This document shows positions 52,156-60,703 of a stretch of DNA of 64,000 nt, piece by piece; the stretch's first letter is position 1, and every line of letters begins with the position of its first letter. Where the stretch lies: contig JAUKVZ010000001.1 of NCBI GenBank assembly GCA_032355985.1, positions 124,001 through 188,000 on the forward strand, read 5' to 3'. The notes beneath the pieces were generated by a model that had not been told where the DNA came from, ran no database searches, and saw nothing but the letters and a program-made list of their open reading frames with translations. The DNA comes from Sarcodiotheca gaudichaudii (Eukaryota > Rhodophyta > Florideophyceae > Gigartinales > Solieriaceae). The position numbers and the translations under genes were made by a program.

Positions 52156-53520
52156 TTAGTCGGCGCCTTCGCGTGAGAGCGATTCGTGACGCTTATGCGT
52201 CACGACGACGACGCTGTTGCAGTCGCCATAGGGATTGGTCGTCCAAATGTCGTTGTACGGGTCCGCGATCCAGCGGCCATCGACGACGAAGCGATACTCG
52301 CATCGTCCGGGCGGCAGATCGACGCATGCTTCGTGTGTCTGGGCATGATCATTGAATCGCAAGGGTGTCGCATGCGCTGACCAGCCGTTGAAGTCGCCTG
52401 CGACGTAGACACGCGATGCGGGGGAGGCCGGATGCGAAAAGACGATGCCGCGTGAGGTTTCTCGCACGCCGCACATCTGCTCGAGGCGCCTTCGCACGCT
52501 GGGCCGATCTTCACGCCGCTGCGGCTGGGCTTCCACCGATTGCGGGGCGGCAGCCGGCGCCGCCTGCGCAGGACCGGTCAGTTTCGACTGCAGATGGGCG
52601 CTCTGTGCGAGCAGCTTCCGGACGCGGGATGCAAGATCGACCGCCCGAGCCTGCGCCTCTTCAAGCAGGACGGCTTCTGATTCTTCCTCAACCGGAGGCG
52701 TGTTCTTCGCGTTGTCAGCGCCGGCGGAGGATTTTGCACGGCGCTTCCCAGCCGGCTCTTCGACCAGATGCACGGCGACATCCGCGTAATCGCGGGCGCC
52801 GGTGGCGGCCGCTTCGTATTCGATCAGCGGCTGACCGAAGGTCGCCGCCTCGCGAAGCTTGGAGTCCAGCCGGATGACGTGTGGAATCACACAGTTCGGA
52901 AAGCTCTCGCGCAGATCCTGAAGCAGGTCGACCGCCAATCGATTCCCGGGATCATGCATGGTCGCCAGGATGCGATAGGGGGTCTTCCCGCCCAGCCGAC
53001 GTGCGAGAGAGCTGATTGTCTTGATTTGCCTCGCGGCGCCGCGCATCGCGAAGAAGGAAGTCTCGACCGGAATCAACGCCTCGGTGGCGGCGCGAAGGGC
53101 GTTGTAGGTCAGCAGTCCAATCGAGGGCGGGCAGTCCACGAGGCAGAAGTCGTATCGATCTTCCATCTTCTCGAGGGCTTTGGTGAGCCGCTGATCGCGA
53201 TCCTCGGCGTCAGCCAGCCCGCCTCGCGCGGCTTCCAGCCCCGCAAGCTTCATGGAGCTCGGGATGAGGTCCAGATTGCGGGAGATTCGCCAGAACAGGC
53301 GGCCCTCGTCGAGCTTCTTATCCGGGGCGGCGAGGAGCTTCCTCGTGTCGAGATCGATCTTCTCTTCGGGAATGCCCAGGCCGGCGGCGCAATGGGATTG
53401 CGGGTCGAGATCGACGAGCAGCGTTCGATGACCCAGCTTGGCGAGGACGCCGGCGATGTTGATCGCCGAGGTCGTCTTCCCGCAGCCGCCCTTTTGATTG
53501 ATGATCGCGATCGTGCGCAC
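52156..53520 (-). CDS. ParA-type ATPase fused to an AMPK-beta/CBM48-like domain
   Basis: A 454-aa protein starting at a GTG with GAGG about eight bases upstream. Residues 1-255 are a ParA/Soj ATPase: deviant Walker A QKGGCGKTT (Lys10 signature, Lys15), A' VDLDPQ (Asp37, Asp39), Walker B CLVDCPPS (Asp129). Residues 275-320 are charged and helical, followed by an Ala/Pro/Gln linker. Residues 365-440 resemble the glycogen-binding domain of AMPK beta (E-set/CBM48): VYVAGDFNGWS, CEYRFVVDGRWIADPYND and CNSVVVV, with Trp380, Trp417 and Asn435 aligned to the glycan-binding Trp100, Trp133 and Asn150 of AMPK beta1. No ParB gene is adjacent. This points to a cargo-positioning rather than chromosome-partition ParA. 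Confidence 0.88.
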   Translation of the reverse strand: MRTIAIINQKGGCGKTTSAINIAGVLAKLGHRTLLVDLDPQSHCAAGLGIPEEKIDLDTRKLLAAPDKKLDEGRLFWRISRNLDLIPSSMKLAGLEAARGGLADAEDRDQRLTKALEKMEDRYDFCLVDCPPSIGLLTYNALRAATEALIPVETSFFAMRGAARQIKTISSLARRLGGKTPYRILATMHDPGNRLAVDLLQDLRESFPNCVIPHVIRLDSKLREAATFGQPLIEYEAAATGARDYADVAVHLVEEPAGKRRAKSSAGADNAKNTPPVEEESEAVLLEEAQARAVDLASRVRKLLAQSAHLQSKLTGPAQAAPAAAPQSVEAQPQRREDRPSVRRRLEQMCGVRETSRGIVFSHPASPASRVYVAGDFNGWSAHATPLRFNDHAQTHEACVDLPPGRCEYRFVVDGRWIADPYNDIWTTNPYGDCNSVVVVTHKRHESLSREGAD

Positions 53521-53724
53521 GCTTGGGCCTCATCCATGAGGGGGGAAGAAACGATCCGTCCTGGAGCGTCAACCTCGGCCAGCGCAGAACCACGAACATC
53601 GGTCTGGACCCGGGGCTTCGCCTTTGGATGTATCGGTGGATGGACCTTGGGCGCTTGAACATCGTCCGGACGATGGACGCCCTCGCCCGGTCGGGGGGAA
53701 GAGCGTGATGTCGATCGAATGAGA
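53521..53724. other. 204-base intergenic stretch between the ParA-CBM48 gene and aroB
   Basis: Both flanking genes are on the - strand, so this holds the 3' end region of aroB and the leader of the ParA gene. I see no T-tailed hairpin, no clear promoter and no RNA gene. Open frames crossing it are Arg-rich and look like shadows. Confidence 0.4.
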
Positions 53725-54903
53725 TCAGGAGGTGCGCAGCGCGTCCAGCGCGCCTGCGAGCATGCTCTCGGGCGGGCCGTCGACAATGCGAACACGCTCC
53801 GGGCTCTCCGGAACGATGATGCGAAGCCGCCCGCCCTGAGCCTTCTTGTCATGGCCCATCACCTCGATCAGCGACGCATTCGCCGGGAGCTTCGACACGG
53901 CCGTCGGCAGCCCGATTCGATCGATCAGCGTCTTGAGGCGATTGAGATGCGTCTCGTCCACGAGGCCGTCTCCCACAGCCGCGGCCGTCGCGGCGACGAG
54001 GCCGAGCGCGACCGCCTCGCCATGAAGAAGCGGCGCGTTGGCCGGGTCCTCATCCGGTGAGAGCGAGCGATGAGATTCGAGGGCGTGGCCGAAGGTGTGC
54101 CCGAGATTGAGGATCATGCGGCTCGTCTGCCCACTTGCCTCCAACTCGCGTTCGTCGGCCGCCACGACGGCGCTCTTAATCCGCACATTGCGCTCGACAA
54201 GCTCGACCATCGTCTGAACGTGATCCGGTAAGAGTTCGTCTGCACAAGATTCAATCCAGTCGAGCAGTCCTTCGTGGCCGACATTTCCGGCGATGAGTCC
54301 GTGCTTGATGCACTCCGCCATGCCGGCCTGAAACTGCCGCGCTGAGAGTGACTGAAGGGCGTGCACATCCGCGATGACCAGCGCCGGCTGCCAGAAGGCG
54401 CCGACGAGGTTCTTCTTCATGCCCGAGCTGGTGACGAGATTGACGCCCGTCTTGCCGCCGACACTGGCGTCGACCATTGAGAGCAGGGTGGTGGGGCACT
54501 GGACGACGGGCACGCCGCGTTTGTAGGTCGCCGCGACGAACCCAGCGACATCGCCGCCGACGCCGCCACCGAGCGCGATGACGGGCTCATGCCGTTCGTG
54601 CCCGGTCGAGCCCAGCTGCTGCAGCAACGCATGCGCTGTTTCGATGGACTTGTTCTCTTCGCTGGCGCGCATCGACGCTTCTGCAACATCGAAACCGGCG
54701 TCCGTCAGAGAGGCGAGCACGACATCGACAAGCGAAGTGGGAAGTTGATCGTCGACAACAAGGAATGCACGCGTCCGGCCAAAGAGCTCGGCGCATCGAT
54801 CACCGACGCTCGCCAGAGATCCCGCGCCGATGACGACGTCGTAGCTGCGCGAGCCCAGCTCGATCCGGACGATGCGTTCCTCGATTGAATTCGATGCGCT
54901 CAT
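53725..54903 (-). CDS. aroB: 3-dehydroquinate synthase
   Basis: A 392-aa enzyme of the shikimate pathway converting DAHP to 3-dehydroquinate, with NAD and a divalent metal. Signatures: ALGGGVGGDVAGFVAATYKR, GVPVVQCPTTLLSMVDASVG, then GKTGVNLVTSSGMKKNLVGA; metal ligands Glu in FQAGMAECIKHGLI and His in NLGHTFGHALE and LLHGEAVALGL. All key residues are present. It is downstream of guaA on the same strand, 39 bases apart. Confidence 0.96.
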   Translation of the reverse strand: MSASNSIEERIVRIELGSRSYDVVIGAGSLASVGDRCAELFGRTRAFLVVDDQLPTSLVDVVLASLTDAGFDVAEASMRASEENKSIETAHALLQQLGSTGHERHEPVIALGGGVGGDVAGFVAATYKRGVPVVQCPTTLLSMVDASVGGKTGVNLVTSSGMKKNLVGAFWQPALVIADVHALQSLSARQFQAGMAECIKHGLIAGNVGHEGLLDWIESCADELLPDHVQTMVELVERNVRIKSAVVAADERELEASGQTSRMILNLGHTFGHALESHRSLSPDEDPANAPLLHGEAVALGLVAATAAAVGDGLVDETHLNRLKTLIDRIGLPTAVSKLPANASLIEVMGHDKKAQGGRLRIIVPESPERVRIVDGPPESMLAGALDALRTS

Positions 54904-54942
54904 CAGCCATGCATTGTAAGCGCAGGCGGCGTGTCGAGTTCG

Positions 54943-56517
54943 TCACTCCCACTCGATCGTCGCGGGCGGCTTGCTGGAGATGTCGTACACGACGCGATTG
55001 ACGCCACGCACTTCATTGATGATGCGATTGGAGATCGTCGCAAGCACATTGAAGGGAATGCGGGCCCAGTCCGCCGTCATGAAATCCTGCGTCTCCACGG
55101 CTCGAACCGCGACCACGCTTTCGTAGGTGCGGCCATCGCCCATCACGCCCACCGTCTGAATCGGCAGCAGCACGGCGAAGACCTGGCTGGTCGATCGCTG
55201 AAGATTGTTCGCGACGATCTCCTCCTGAAGGATCTCATCGCACTCACGGAGCAGCGTCAGCCGATCTCGCGTCACATCGCCGATGACGCGAACCGCCAGC
55301 CCCGGCCCCGGGAATGGATGGCGCCAGATGATGCGGTCCGGCAGGCCGAGCACCTCGCCAAGCTTGCGAACCTCGTCTTTGAAGAGATCCCGCAGCGGCT
55401 CGACCAGTTCGAACCCGAGATCCTCCGGCAGGCCGCCGACGTTGTGATGCAGCTTGATATTGGATGACTGGCCAGCGTGGCCGTGTCCGGACTCGATGAC
55501 ATCCGGATACAGCGTGCCCTGCGCGAGAAACTTCGCGTCTTCCAGATCCTTCGCCGTTTCTTTGAAGACATCGATGAACCGTCCGCCGATGAGCTTGCGC
55601 TTCTCCTGCGGATCAACCACGCCTTCCAGATCAGCGAGAAACGCATCCGTCGCGTCCACGACCCGCAGATCCACGGCGAAGTGATCACGGAATGTCGTTT
55701 CGACGAGTTCGCGTTCATTCTTGCGAAGGAGGCCGTTGTCCACGAAGACACACGTGAGCTGATCACCGATCGCGCGGGCAAGCAGCGCTGCGCAGACGGA
55801 GGAGTCCACGCCGCCGGAGAGGCCGCAGATCACACGGGCGTCTCCAATCTGCGAGCGAACGCGTTCGATCTCGACTTCCAGGAAATCACGCATGCGCCAC
55901 GAGCCGGCGCACTTGCAGACTTCATAGAGAAAGTTCTGCAGTATGTTCACGCCGTGCGGCGTGTGCGTCACCTCCGGATGAAACTGCAGTCCGAAGAAAG
56001 GAACCTCGCGATGGCGGACGGCTGCATGTTCGCAGGTGTCTGTGGAAGCAAGCGTCTCGAACTCCTGATCGAGATCGAGCACCTGGTCGCCATGGCTCAT
56101 CCAGACAGCGGTGCGCTCGGGGATCGCCGCGAGCAAACCCGTGCGGCTCTTGATGTGCAGATTCGACCGACCGAACTCCCGCGCGCTGACGCGATCGATC
56201 TGGCAGCCCAGCAGTTTGCAGCCAAGCTGCATGCCGTAGCAGATCCCGAGGACGGGAACGCCCAGATCAAAGATGGCTGGATCACACGTGGGCGCGTTGT
56301 CGCCGTACACGCTCGATGGACCGCCGCTGAGGATGATCCCTTTCGGATTCAGCGCACGGAGCTCTTCGATGGAAACGTCCGGCGCCATAAGCAATGAAAA
56401 GGCGCCGGCTTCACGCACCCGCCGGCAGATCAGCTGGGCGGTTTGGGAGCCGAAGTCGAGGACGGGCACGACCTCGTCGTGGGGCGGGATCAGAGTGGAC
56501 TGCTTCAATTCGCTCAT
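54943..56517 (-). CDS. guaA: GMP synthase (glutamine-hydrolysing)
   Basis: A 524-aa enzyme converting XMP to GMP. The N-terminal class I glutamine amidotransferase domain has the nucleophile motif [11 protein letters not shown] (Cys) and the His-Glu pair in [10 protein letters not shown]. The ATP pyrophosphatase P-loop is [16 protein letters not shown]. The C-terminal dimerisation domain ends KPPATIEWE, the family's invariant end. Length is typical. The 105-base divergent gap to the lipoprotein gene holds a small CCGGG/CCCGG hairpin and no identifiable riboswitch. Confidence 0.97.
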   Translation of the reverse strand: MSELKQSTLIPPHDEVVPVLDFGSQTAQLICRRVREAGAFSLLMAPDVSIEELRALNPKGIILSGGPSSVYGDNAPTCDPAIFDLGVPVLGICYGMQLGCKLLGCQIDRVSAREFGRSNLHIKSRTGLLAAIPERTAVWMSHGDQVLDLDQEFETLASTDTCEHAAVRHREVPFFGLQFHPEVTHTPHGVNILQNFLYEVCKCAGSWRMRDFLEVEIERVRSQIGDARVICGLSGGVDSSVCAALLARAIGDQLTCVFVDNGLLRKNERELVETTFRDHFAVDLRVVDATDAFLADLEGVVDPQEKRKLIGGRFIDVFKETAKDLEDAKFLAQGTLYPDVIESGHGHAGQSSNIKLHHNVGGLPEDLGFELVEPLRDLFKDEVRKLGEVLGLPDRIIWRHPFPGPGLAVRVIGDVTRDRLTLLRECDEILQEEIVANNLQRSTSQVFAVLLPIQTVGVMGDGRTYESVVAVRAVETQDFMTADWARIPFNVLATISNRIINEVRGVNRVVYDISSKPPATIEWE

Positions 56518-56622
56518 TCTGCGGGATCAGACCTGCATTCATACGATGGAAGGATGTGCGCCGGGCAGTTGACCCGGTGGCCCGCAGGGGCCTCGCAACG
56601 AAGGGGCAAGAGAGTATCTCGC

Positions 56623-57063
56623 ATGCGCAAGCCGGTCGACAGGTTGGACAGCCGTGGACGGAGTTCGGATCGCGCCCGCCTCACTCTTTGGGCAGCCCTC
56701 GCGCCTGCCGGGATGTGTCTGGCCGGCTGCATTTCCAGTTCACCGACCTCGCTGACATCGGAAGATCCGCAGGCGAGGACCCGGGCCATCGTCGGGGTGG
56801 CAGAACGGGACGACCGAAGCTCCATCCCCGATCTTATCGGACTTCTGGCCTCAGACGACCCGGCGGAGCGGATGCTCGCCATCAACACTCTCAAGCGGAT
56901 GACCGGCCAGACGCTGGGGTATGAATATGCCGACGAGTTCTGGAAAAGGGACGAGGCCATCGCCCGATGGGTCGACTGGTGGAAGAATCAGCAAGCAGGG
57001 ACCGCATCGAATCCGTCACCGGGAACCTCCAGCGCGGGGGCAATCGGGGGAAATAGCCGATAG
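56623..57063 (+). CDS. Small lipoprotein with HEAT-like repeats (146 aa)
   Basis: I take the ATG at 56623. The N-terminus is basic, then hydrophobic (LWAALAPAGMCLAGC) with a lipobox and lipidated Cys36. The mature part has one or two HEAT-like helical pairs: ARTRAIVGVAERDDRSSIPD and LIGLLASDDPAERMLAINTL, then a Trp-rich end (EAIARWVDWWKNQQ) and a Gly/Ser tail. Proteins of this kind are common in planctomycetes. It lies 60 bases before the RsbW-like gene. Function unknown. Confidence 0.7.
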   Translation: MRKPVDRLDSRGRSSDRARLTLWAALAPAGMCLAGCISSSPTSLTSEDPQARTRAIVGVAERDDRSSIPDLIGLLASDDPAERMLAINTLKRMTGQTLGYEYADEFWKRDEAIARWVDWWKNQQAGTASNPSPGTSSAGAIGGNSR

Positions 57064-57123
57064 GGTCATGGGCGCCCGGAAACGAGGCGTCCTTCGCGGG
57101 CGGCGGCAGAGGCACTTCCACGA

Positions 57124-57597
57124 ATGAATGGCGGCAATCATTCCGAACCGCATGTGAAGCTCCAGATTCGGAGCCAGCCTCGGTATCTCTGCGGGGCGCG
57201 AGAGTTGATTCAGGCCATCGCCAAGCGCATCGGTTTTGATGAGATGAGCTGCAGCCAGATCGCGCTTGCGCTTGATGAGGCGCTCTGCAACGTCATGCGG
57301 CATGGGTACCAGGAGCGAACGGACGGTCTGATCTGGGTCGACATCTGGCCCTTCGATAATCCGGACGAACACGAACCGGGCCTGCAGATCATCATTGAAG
57401 ATGAGGGCCGCCAGGTGGATCCCTCGACGATCAAGAGCAGAGACCTCGATGAGGTGCGTCCGGGCGGCCTCGGCGTGCACATCATTCAGCAGATCATGGA
57501 CAATGTTCGTTATGAAAAACGCGAGGGCGGACAGGGCATGCGCCTCGTGCTGAGCAAGCGACTGACGCCTCAGGCGTCGGCTACGGCAATGAAGTAG
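57124..57597 (+). CDS. RsbW/SpoIIAB-like serine kinase (HATPase_c anti-sigma type)
   Basis: A 157-aa GHKL ATPase without other domains. N-box: ALALDEALCNVMRHGY; G1: IIEDEGRQVDPSTI; G2: GGLGVHIIQQIMDNVRYEKR. These are the features of RsbW/SpoIIAB kinases that phosphorylate a STAS protein on serine. A STAS protein is encoded next, 21 bases downstream, then a lipid-transport permease. No sigma factor is adjacent, so the output need not be a sigma factor. Confidence 0.88.
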   Translation: MNGGNHSEPHVKLQIRSQPRYLCGARELIQAIAKRIGFDEMSCSQIALALDEALCNVMRHGYQERTDGLIWVDIWPFDNPDEHEPGLQIIIEDEGRQVDPSTIKSRDLDEVRPGGLGVHIIQQIMDNVRYEKREGGQGMRLVLSKRLTPQASATAMK

Positions 57598-57618
57598 AGT
57601 GAGATCCGAAGGGACGGC

Positions 57619-57966
57619 ATGGCAGGATCGGAGCAGATACAAGTGCAGATCGACCGGCATCCAACCGGACTCGTCGTGAAGCCGAATGGCGACATCGATC
57701 TGAGCCGTTCGCCGTCGTTTCGTGAGCATCTGAAGAAGGCGCTGGACGAAGGTCCGTCGCGTCTCGTCGTCGATCTTTCGGGCGTCCCCTACATGGACAG
57801 TTCCGGAGTCGCCACGCTCGTTGAAGCGCTTCAGATCGCCCGGCGCGGATCCATTCCGCTGGTGCTGTGCCAGTTGCAGTCGAAGGTGCGCTCTGTCTTT
57901 GAGATCGCACGCCTGGACTCCGTCTTCACGATTTCCGAAGACGCCGAGTCCGCGCTCGAGGCATGA
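57619..57966 (+). CDS. STAS domain protein (RsbV/SpoIIAA or MlaB-like)
   Basis: A 115-aa single STAS domain: strand start GLVVKPNGDIDLSRSPSF, and the phosphorylation loop RLVVDLSGVPYMDSSGVATL with a conserved Ser in DSSG. It follows an RsbW-like kinase, so phosphorylation at that serine is likely. It precedes an MlaE permease by only 7 bases; MlaB, a partner of MlaE/MlaF, is also a STAS protein. It may thus be an anti-anti-sigma factor or a regulator of the permease. Confidence 0.9.
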   Translation: MAGSEQIQVQIDRHPTGLVVKPNGDIDLSRSPSFREHLKKALDEGPSRLVVDLSGVPYMDSSGVATLVEALQIARRGSIPLVLCQLQSKVRSVFEIARLDSVFTISEDAESALEA

Positions 57967-57973
57967 AGCCGTC

Positions 57974-58807
57974 ATGAGCGACGAAGCGCCCGAGAAACGC
58001 TCTTTCTTCATGTCGGTCATAGACACCATGGGCGCCACGCTCCTGGACTCGCTCGACAAAGCGGGCGGCGTCTATCGGCTGCTGGTGCTTTCGGTCGCCT
58101 GGATCATCCGTTCACTCACATCTGGCGTTCGCATCGGCCGCAGCGCCATCGTGTCCCAGATCGTGCGTGTGGGCGTTCGTTCGATTCTGATCATCTGCCT
58201 GGTCTCGTTCGCCGTCGGTTTCATTCTCGCGCTGCAGATGGCGCCGACGCTTGATGATCTTGGACAAGTGGAGTTGATTCCTGACATTGTCGTCGTCGCC
58301 ATCGTGCGCGAGCTTGGTCCATTGATCGCAGCGATCGTCATGACCGGTTTCGCCGGCGCAGCGATCGCGGCTGAGATTGGCACGATGGTCGTGGGTGAGG
58401 AGATCGAGGCGCTCGAGTCGCAGGCGCTTAATCCGGTGCGCTTTCTTGTGGTGCCGCGTGTGATCGCCGTTGTTGTGAGTCTGGTCGCTCTGGGCGTGAT
58501 CGCGAATGTGGTGGGTGTGGGCGCGGGCATGGTCATGGGTGTGACGGTGCTCGGGATTCCCTATCACACGTATATGGAACACACGTGGTCGCGCTCGGAC
58601 ACCGTGGATTTTCTCACCGGCCTCTTCAAGGCAGGCGTCTTTGGCGTCCTCATCGCAGGCATCGCCTGCTTTAACGGCCTTCGCGTGACCGGCGGCGCCG
58701 CGGGCGTCGGCAATGCGACGACACGCACCGTGGTCGAGTCCATCGTCGCGATCGTCTTCGCCGATCTGGCGTTCACCGCGATTTTCTATTCGCTCGGCCT
58801 CGTCTGA
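57974..58807 (+). CDS. MlaE-type ABC transporter permease
   Basis: I take the ATG at 57974, seven bases after the STAS stop. The 277-aa protein has an amphipathic N-terminus and five to six membrane segments. MlaE patterns: LALQMAPTLDDLGQVELIPD, VAIVRELGPLIAAIVMTGFA, GAAIAAEIGTMVVGEEIEAL and LNPVRFLVVPRVIAVVVSLV. MlaE permeases move phospholipids between membranes with MlaF (ATPase) and MlaD (MCE). Neither is encoded here: the next gene is mnmG. Confidence 0.92.
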   Translation: MSDEAPEKRSFFMSVIDTMGATLLDSLDKAGGVYRLLVLSVAWIIRSLTSGVRIGRSAIVSQIVRVGVRSILIICLVSFAVGFILALQMAPTLDDLGQVELIPDIVVVAIVRELGPLIAAIVMTGFAGAAIAAEIGTMVVGEEIEALESQALNPVRFLVVPRVIAVVVSLVALGVIANVVGVGAGMVMGVTVLGIPYHTYMEHTWSRSDTVDFLTGLFKAGVFGVLIAGIACFNGLRVTGGAAGVGNATTRTVVESIVAIVFADLAFTAIFYSLGLV

Positions 58808-58861
58808 GCGATTCCGACCGCCTCGGGATTGATCGGCGCCGAGAGGCTACGATCCCGCTGC

Positions 58862-60703
58862 ATGCGATCGAACTATGACATCATTGTGATCGGTGGCGGC
58901 CATGCCGGCGCCGAGGCCGCATGGGCAGGCGCCAATATGGGCGCCCGTGTGGCGCTCATCACGCTTGATGCGTCAAAGATTGGCGTCATGAGCTGCAATC
59001 CGGCGATCGGCGGCCTCGCGAAGGGGCAGATCGTTCGCGAAATTGATGCGCTCGGCGGGCTGATGGGGCTGGCGACGGATGCGACCGGGATCATGTTCAA
59101 GACCCTGAACACATCCAAGGGCGCGGCCGTGCGCGGGCCCAGAGCGCAGTGCGACAAACATGCTTATGCCGAAGAGGTGCAGCGACTGCTGGCTTCTCGA
59201 TCACACATAGACATCATCGCCGGCGCCGTTGAGGACTTGATCGTCGAGGACGGGCATGCTCGCGGCGTGCGGGCGCGATGCGATTCGTCAACCATCGAGA
59301 TTCGTTCTTCCGCTGTGGTGCTGACTTCCGGCACATTCATGCGGGGCCTCATGCATCGAGGCGAATCGCAGACGCCGGGCGGACGCGCCGGTGAATCGGC
59401 CGCAAGCGCGATCAGCGCATCACTGCTTCGACTCGGTTTTGAACTCGGACGTCTCAAGACGGGCACGCCGCCGCGCATTCGCAGAAGCACGATTGACTGG
59501 GAAACGCTCGAGGCGCAGTGCGGCGATGATCCGCCGCAGCCGATGAGTGATCTGACCAGCGGCGATGTTTTTCCCGCGTTACAGCAGGTCGAGTGCCGCA
59601 TCACGAACACGACGCCGGAATCGCACGAGCTGATTCGGCGAAATCTGCATCGGGCGCCGATGTACAACGGGCAGGTGGAGTCCGCCGGTCCGCGCTACTG
59701 CCCATCGATCGAAGACAAAGTCGTGCGGTTCGAGGATCGTGAGAGCCATCACGTTTTCCTCGAGCCGGAGTCATTGCGCGATGAGTCGATCTATTGCAAT
59801 GGCGTCTCGACATCCTTGCCGGACGATGTGCAGGAGCAGATCGTGCGCGCCATGCCCGGCTGCGAGCGCGCCGAGATCCTTTTGTACGGATACGCGGTGG
59901 AGTACGACATGTCGCCGCCGCATCAGATTGATGCGACCTGCATGACCAAGCGCATCGAGGGCCTCTTCTTCGCCGGGCAGATCAATGGCACAAGCGGGTA
60001 CGAGGAAGCGGCCGGACAGGGATTGCTCGCCGGCGTCAACGCCGTGCGGCATGCGCGTGATGAGTCGCTTGTCACACTCGGCCGCGATCAGGCGTACATC
60101 GGCGTCATGCTTGATGATCTTGTGACGAAGACGCCGGTCGAGCCCTATCGCATGTTCACCAGCCGCGCCGAGCGCCGGCTGCTTCTGCGAGCGGATAACA
60201 GCGCGGATCGTTTGACGCCGCTCGGCCGGGAGTGGGGGATCGTCGGCGACGATCGCTGGTCGCGATTCCAGGAGCGATCAGGCGCGCTCGATCACCTGCG
60301 TTCCAGTATTCGAGAGACGCGGATTGATGGTGTTCGTCTGGAAGATCTGGCGAAGCGACCTGGTTTCACCACGTCAGATCTTCGGCGTGCGATCGAATCC
60401 GATCACGGAGCAGCTTCCGACGCGTTGCTCACGACCGCGCTGGCTGAAATTCAGTACGCCGGGTACATCCGCCGCCAGGATGCGGAGATCAAGCGGCATG
60501 CCGAGATGGAGTCTCGCGCGATTCCGTGTGATCTGAACCTCGATCGCATCACCGGCCTGCGCGCCGAAGCGCGTCTCGCGCTGAAGCGATTCCAGCCGCG
60601 CACGTTCGGACAGGCGGGAAGGCTCGAAGGCGTGAATCCTGCGGATCTGTCACTGCTGCTGATCGCGATGCGCCGCCGCCGCGAGCAGCGCGACGTCGTG
60701 TGA
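58862..60703 (+). CDS. mnmG: tRNA uridine-5-carboxymethylaminomethyl modification enzyme MnmG
   Basis: A 613-aa FAD protein. I prefer the ATG at 58862 because the sequence SNYDIIVIGGGHAGAEAA starts at the usual position; an in-frame codon at 58829 would add 11 residues. The FAD-binding GGGHAG, then MSCNPAIGGLAKGQIVREID, TGTPPRIRRSTIDWETLEAQ and INGTSGYEEAAGQGLLAGVN are hallmarks. It modifies wobble uridines together with MnmE. Its TGA stop abuts the metF stop, making TGATCA. Confidence 0.96.
   Translation: MRSNYDIIVIGGGHAGAEAAWAGANMGARVALITLDASKIGVMSCNPAIGGLAKGQIVREIDALGGLMGLATDATGIMFKTLNTSKGAAVRGPRAQCDKHAYAEEVQRLLASRSHIDIIAGAVEDLIVEDGHARGVRARCDSSTIEIRSSAVVLTSGTFMRGLMHRGESQTPGGRAGESAASAISASLLRLGFELGRLKTGTPPRIRRSTIDWETLEAQCGDDPPQPMSDLTSGDVFPALQQVECRITNTTPESHELIRRNLHRAPMYNGQVESAGPRYCPSIEDKVVRFEDRESHHVFLEPESLRDESIYCNGVSTSLPDDVQEQIVRAMPGCERAEILLYGYAVEYDMSPPHQIDATCMTKRIEGLFFAGQINGTSGYEEAAGQGLLAGVNAVRHARDESLVTLGRDQAYIGVMLDDLVTKTPVEPYRMFTSRAERRLLLRADNSADRLTPLGREWGIVGDDRWSRFQERSGALDHLRSSIRETRIDGVRLEDLAKRPGFTTSDLRRAIESDHGAASDALLTTALAEIQYAGYIRRQDAEIKRHAEMESRAIPCDLNLDRITGLRAEARLALKRFQPRTFGQAGRLEGVNPADLSLLLIAMRRRREQRDVV

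Noticed and set aside
53521-53724. Small gene or ncRNA upstream of the ParA gene
   Set aside because: All frames are Arg-rich continuations of antisense frames and no stable structure with a terminator is visible.
55477-56397. 306-aa open frame on the + strand under guaA
   Set aside because: Antisense to guaA, which has every catalytic motif; no recognisable domain in the shadow.
56556-56584. Guanine-type riboswitch or terminator in the guaA divergent gap
   Set aside because: Only a 5-bp CCGGG/CCCGG hairpin is present; there is no purine riboswitch junction or T-run.
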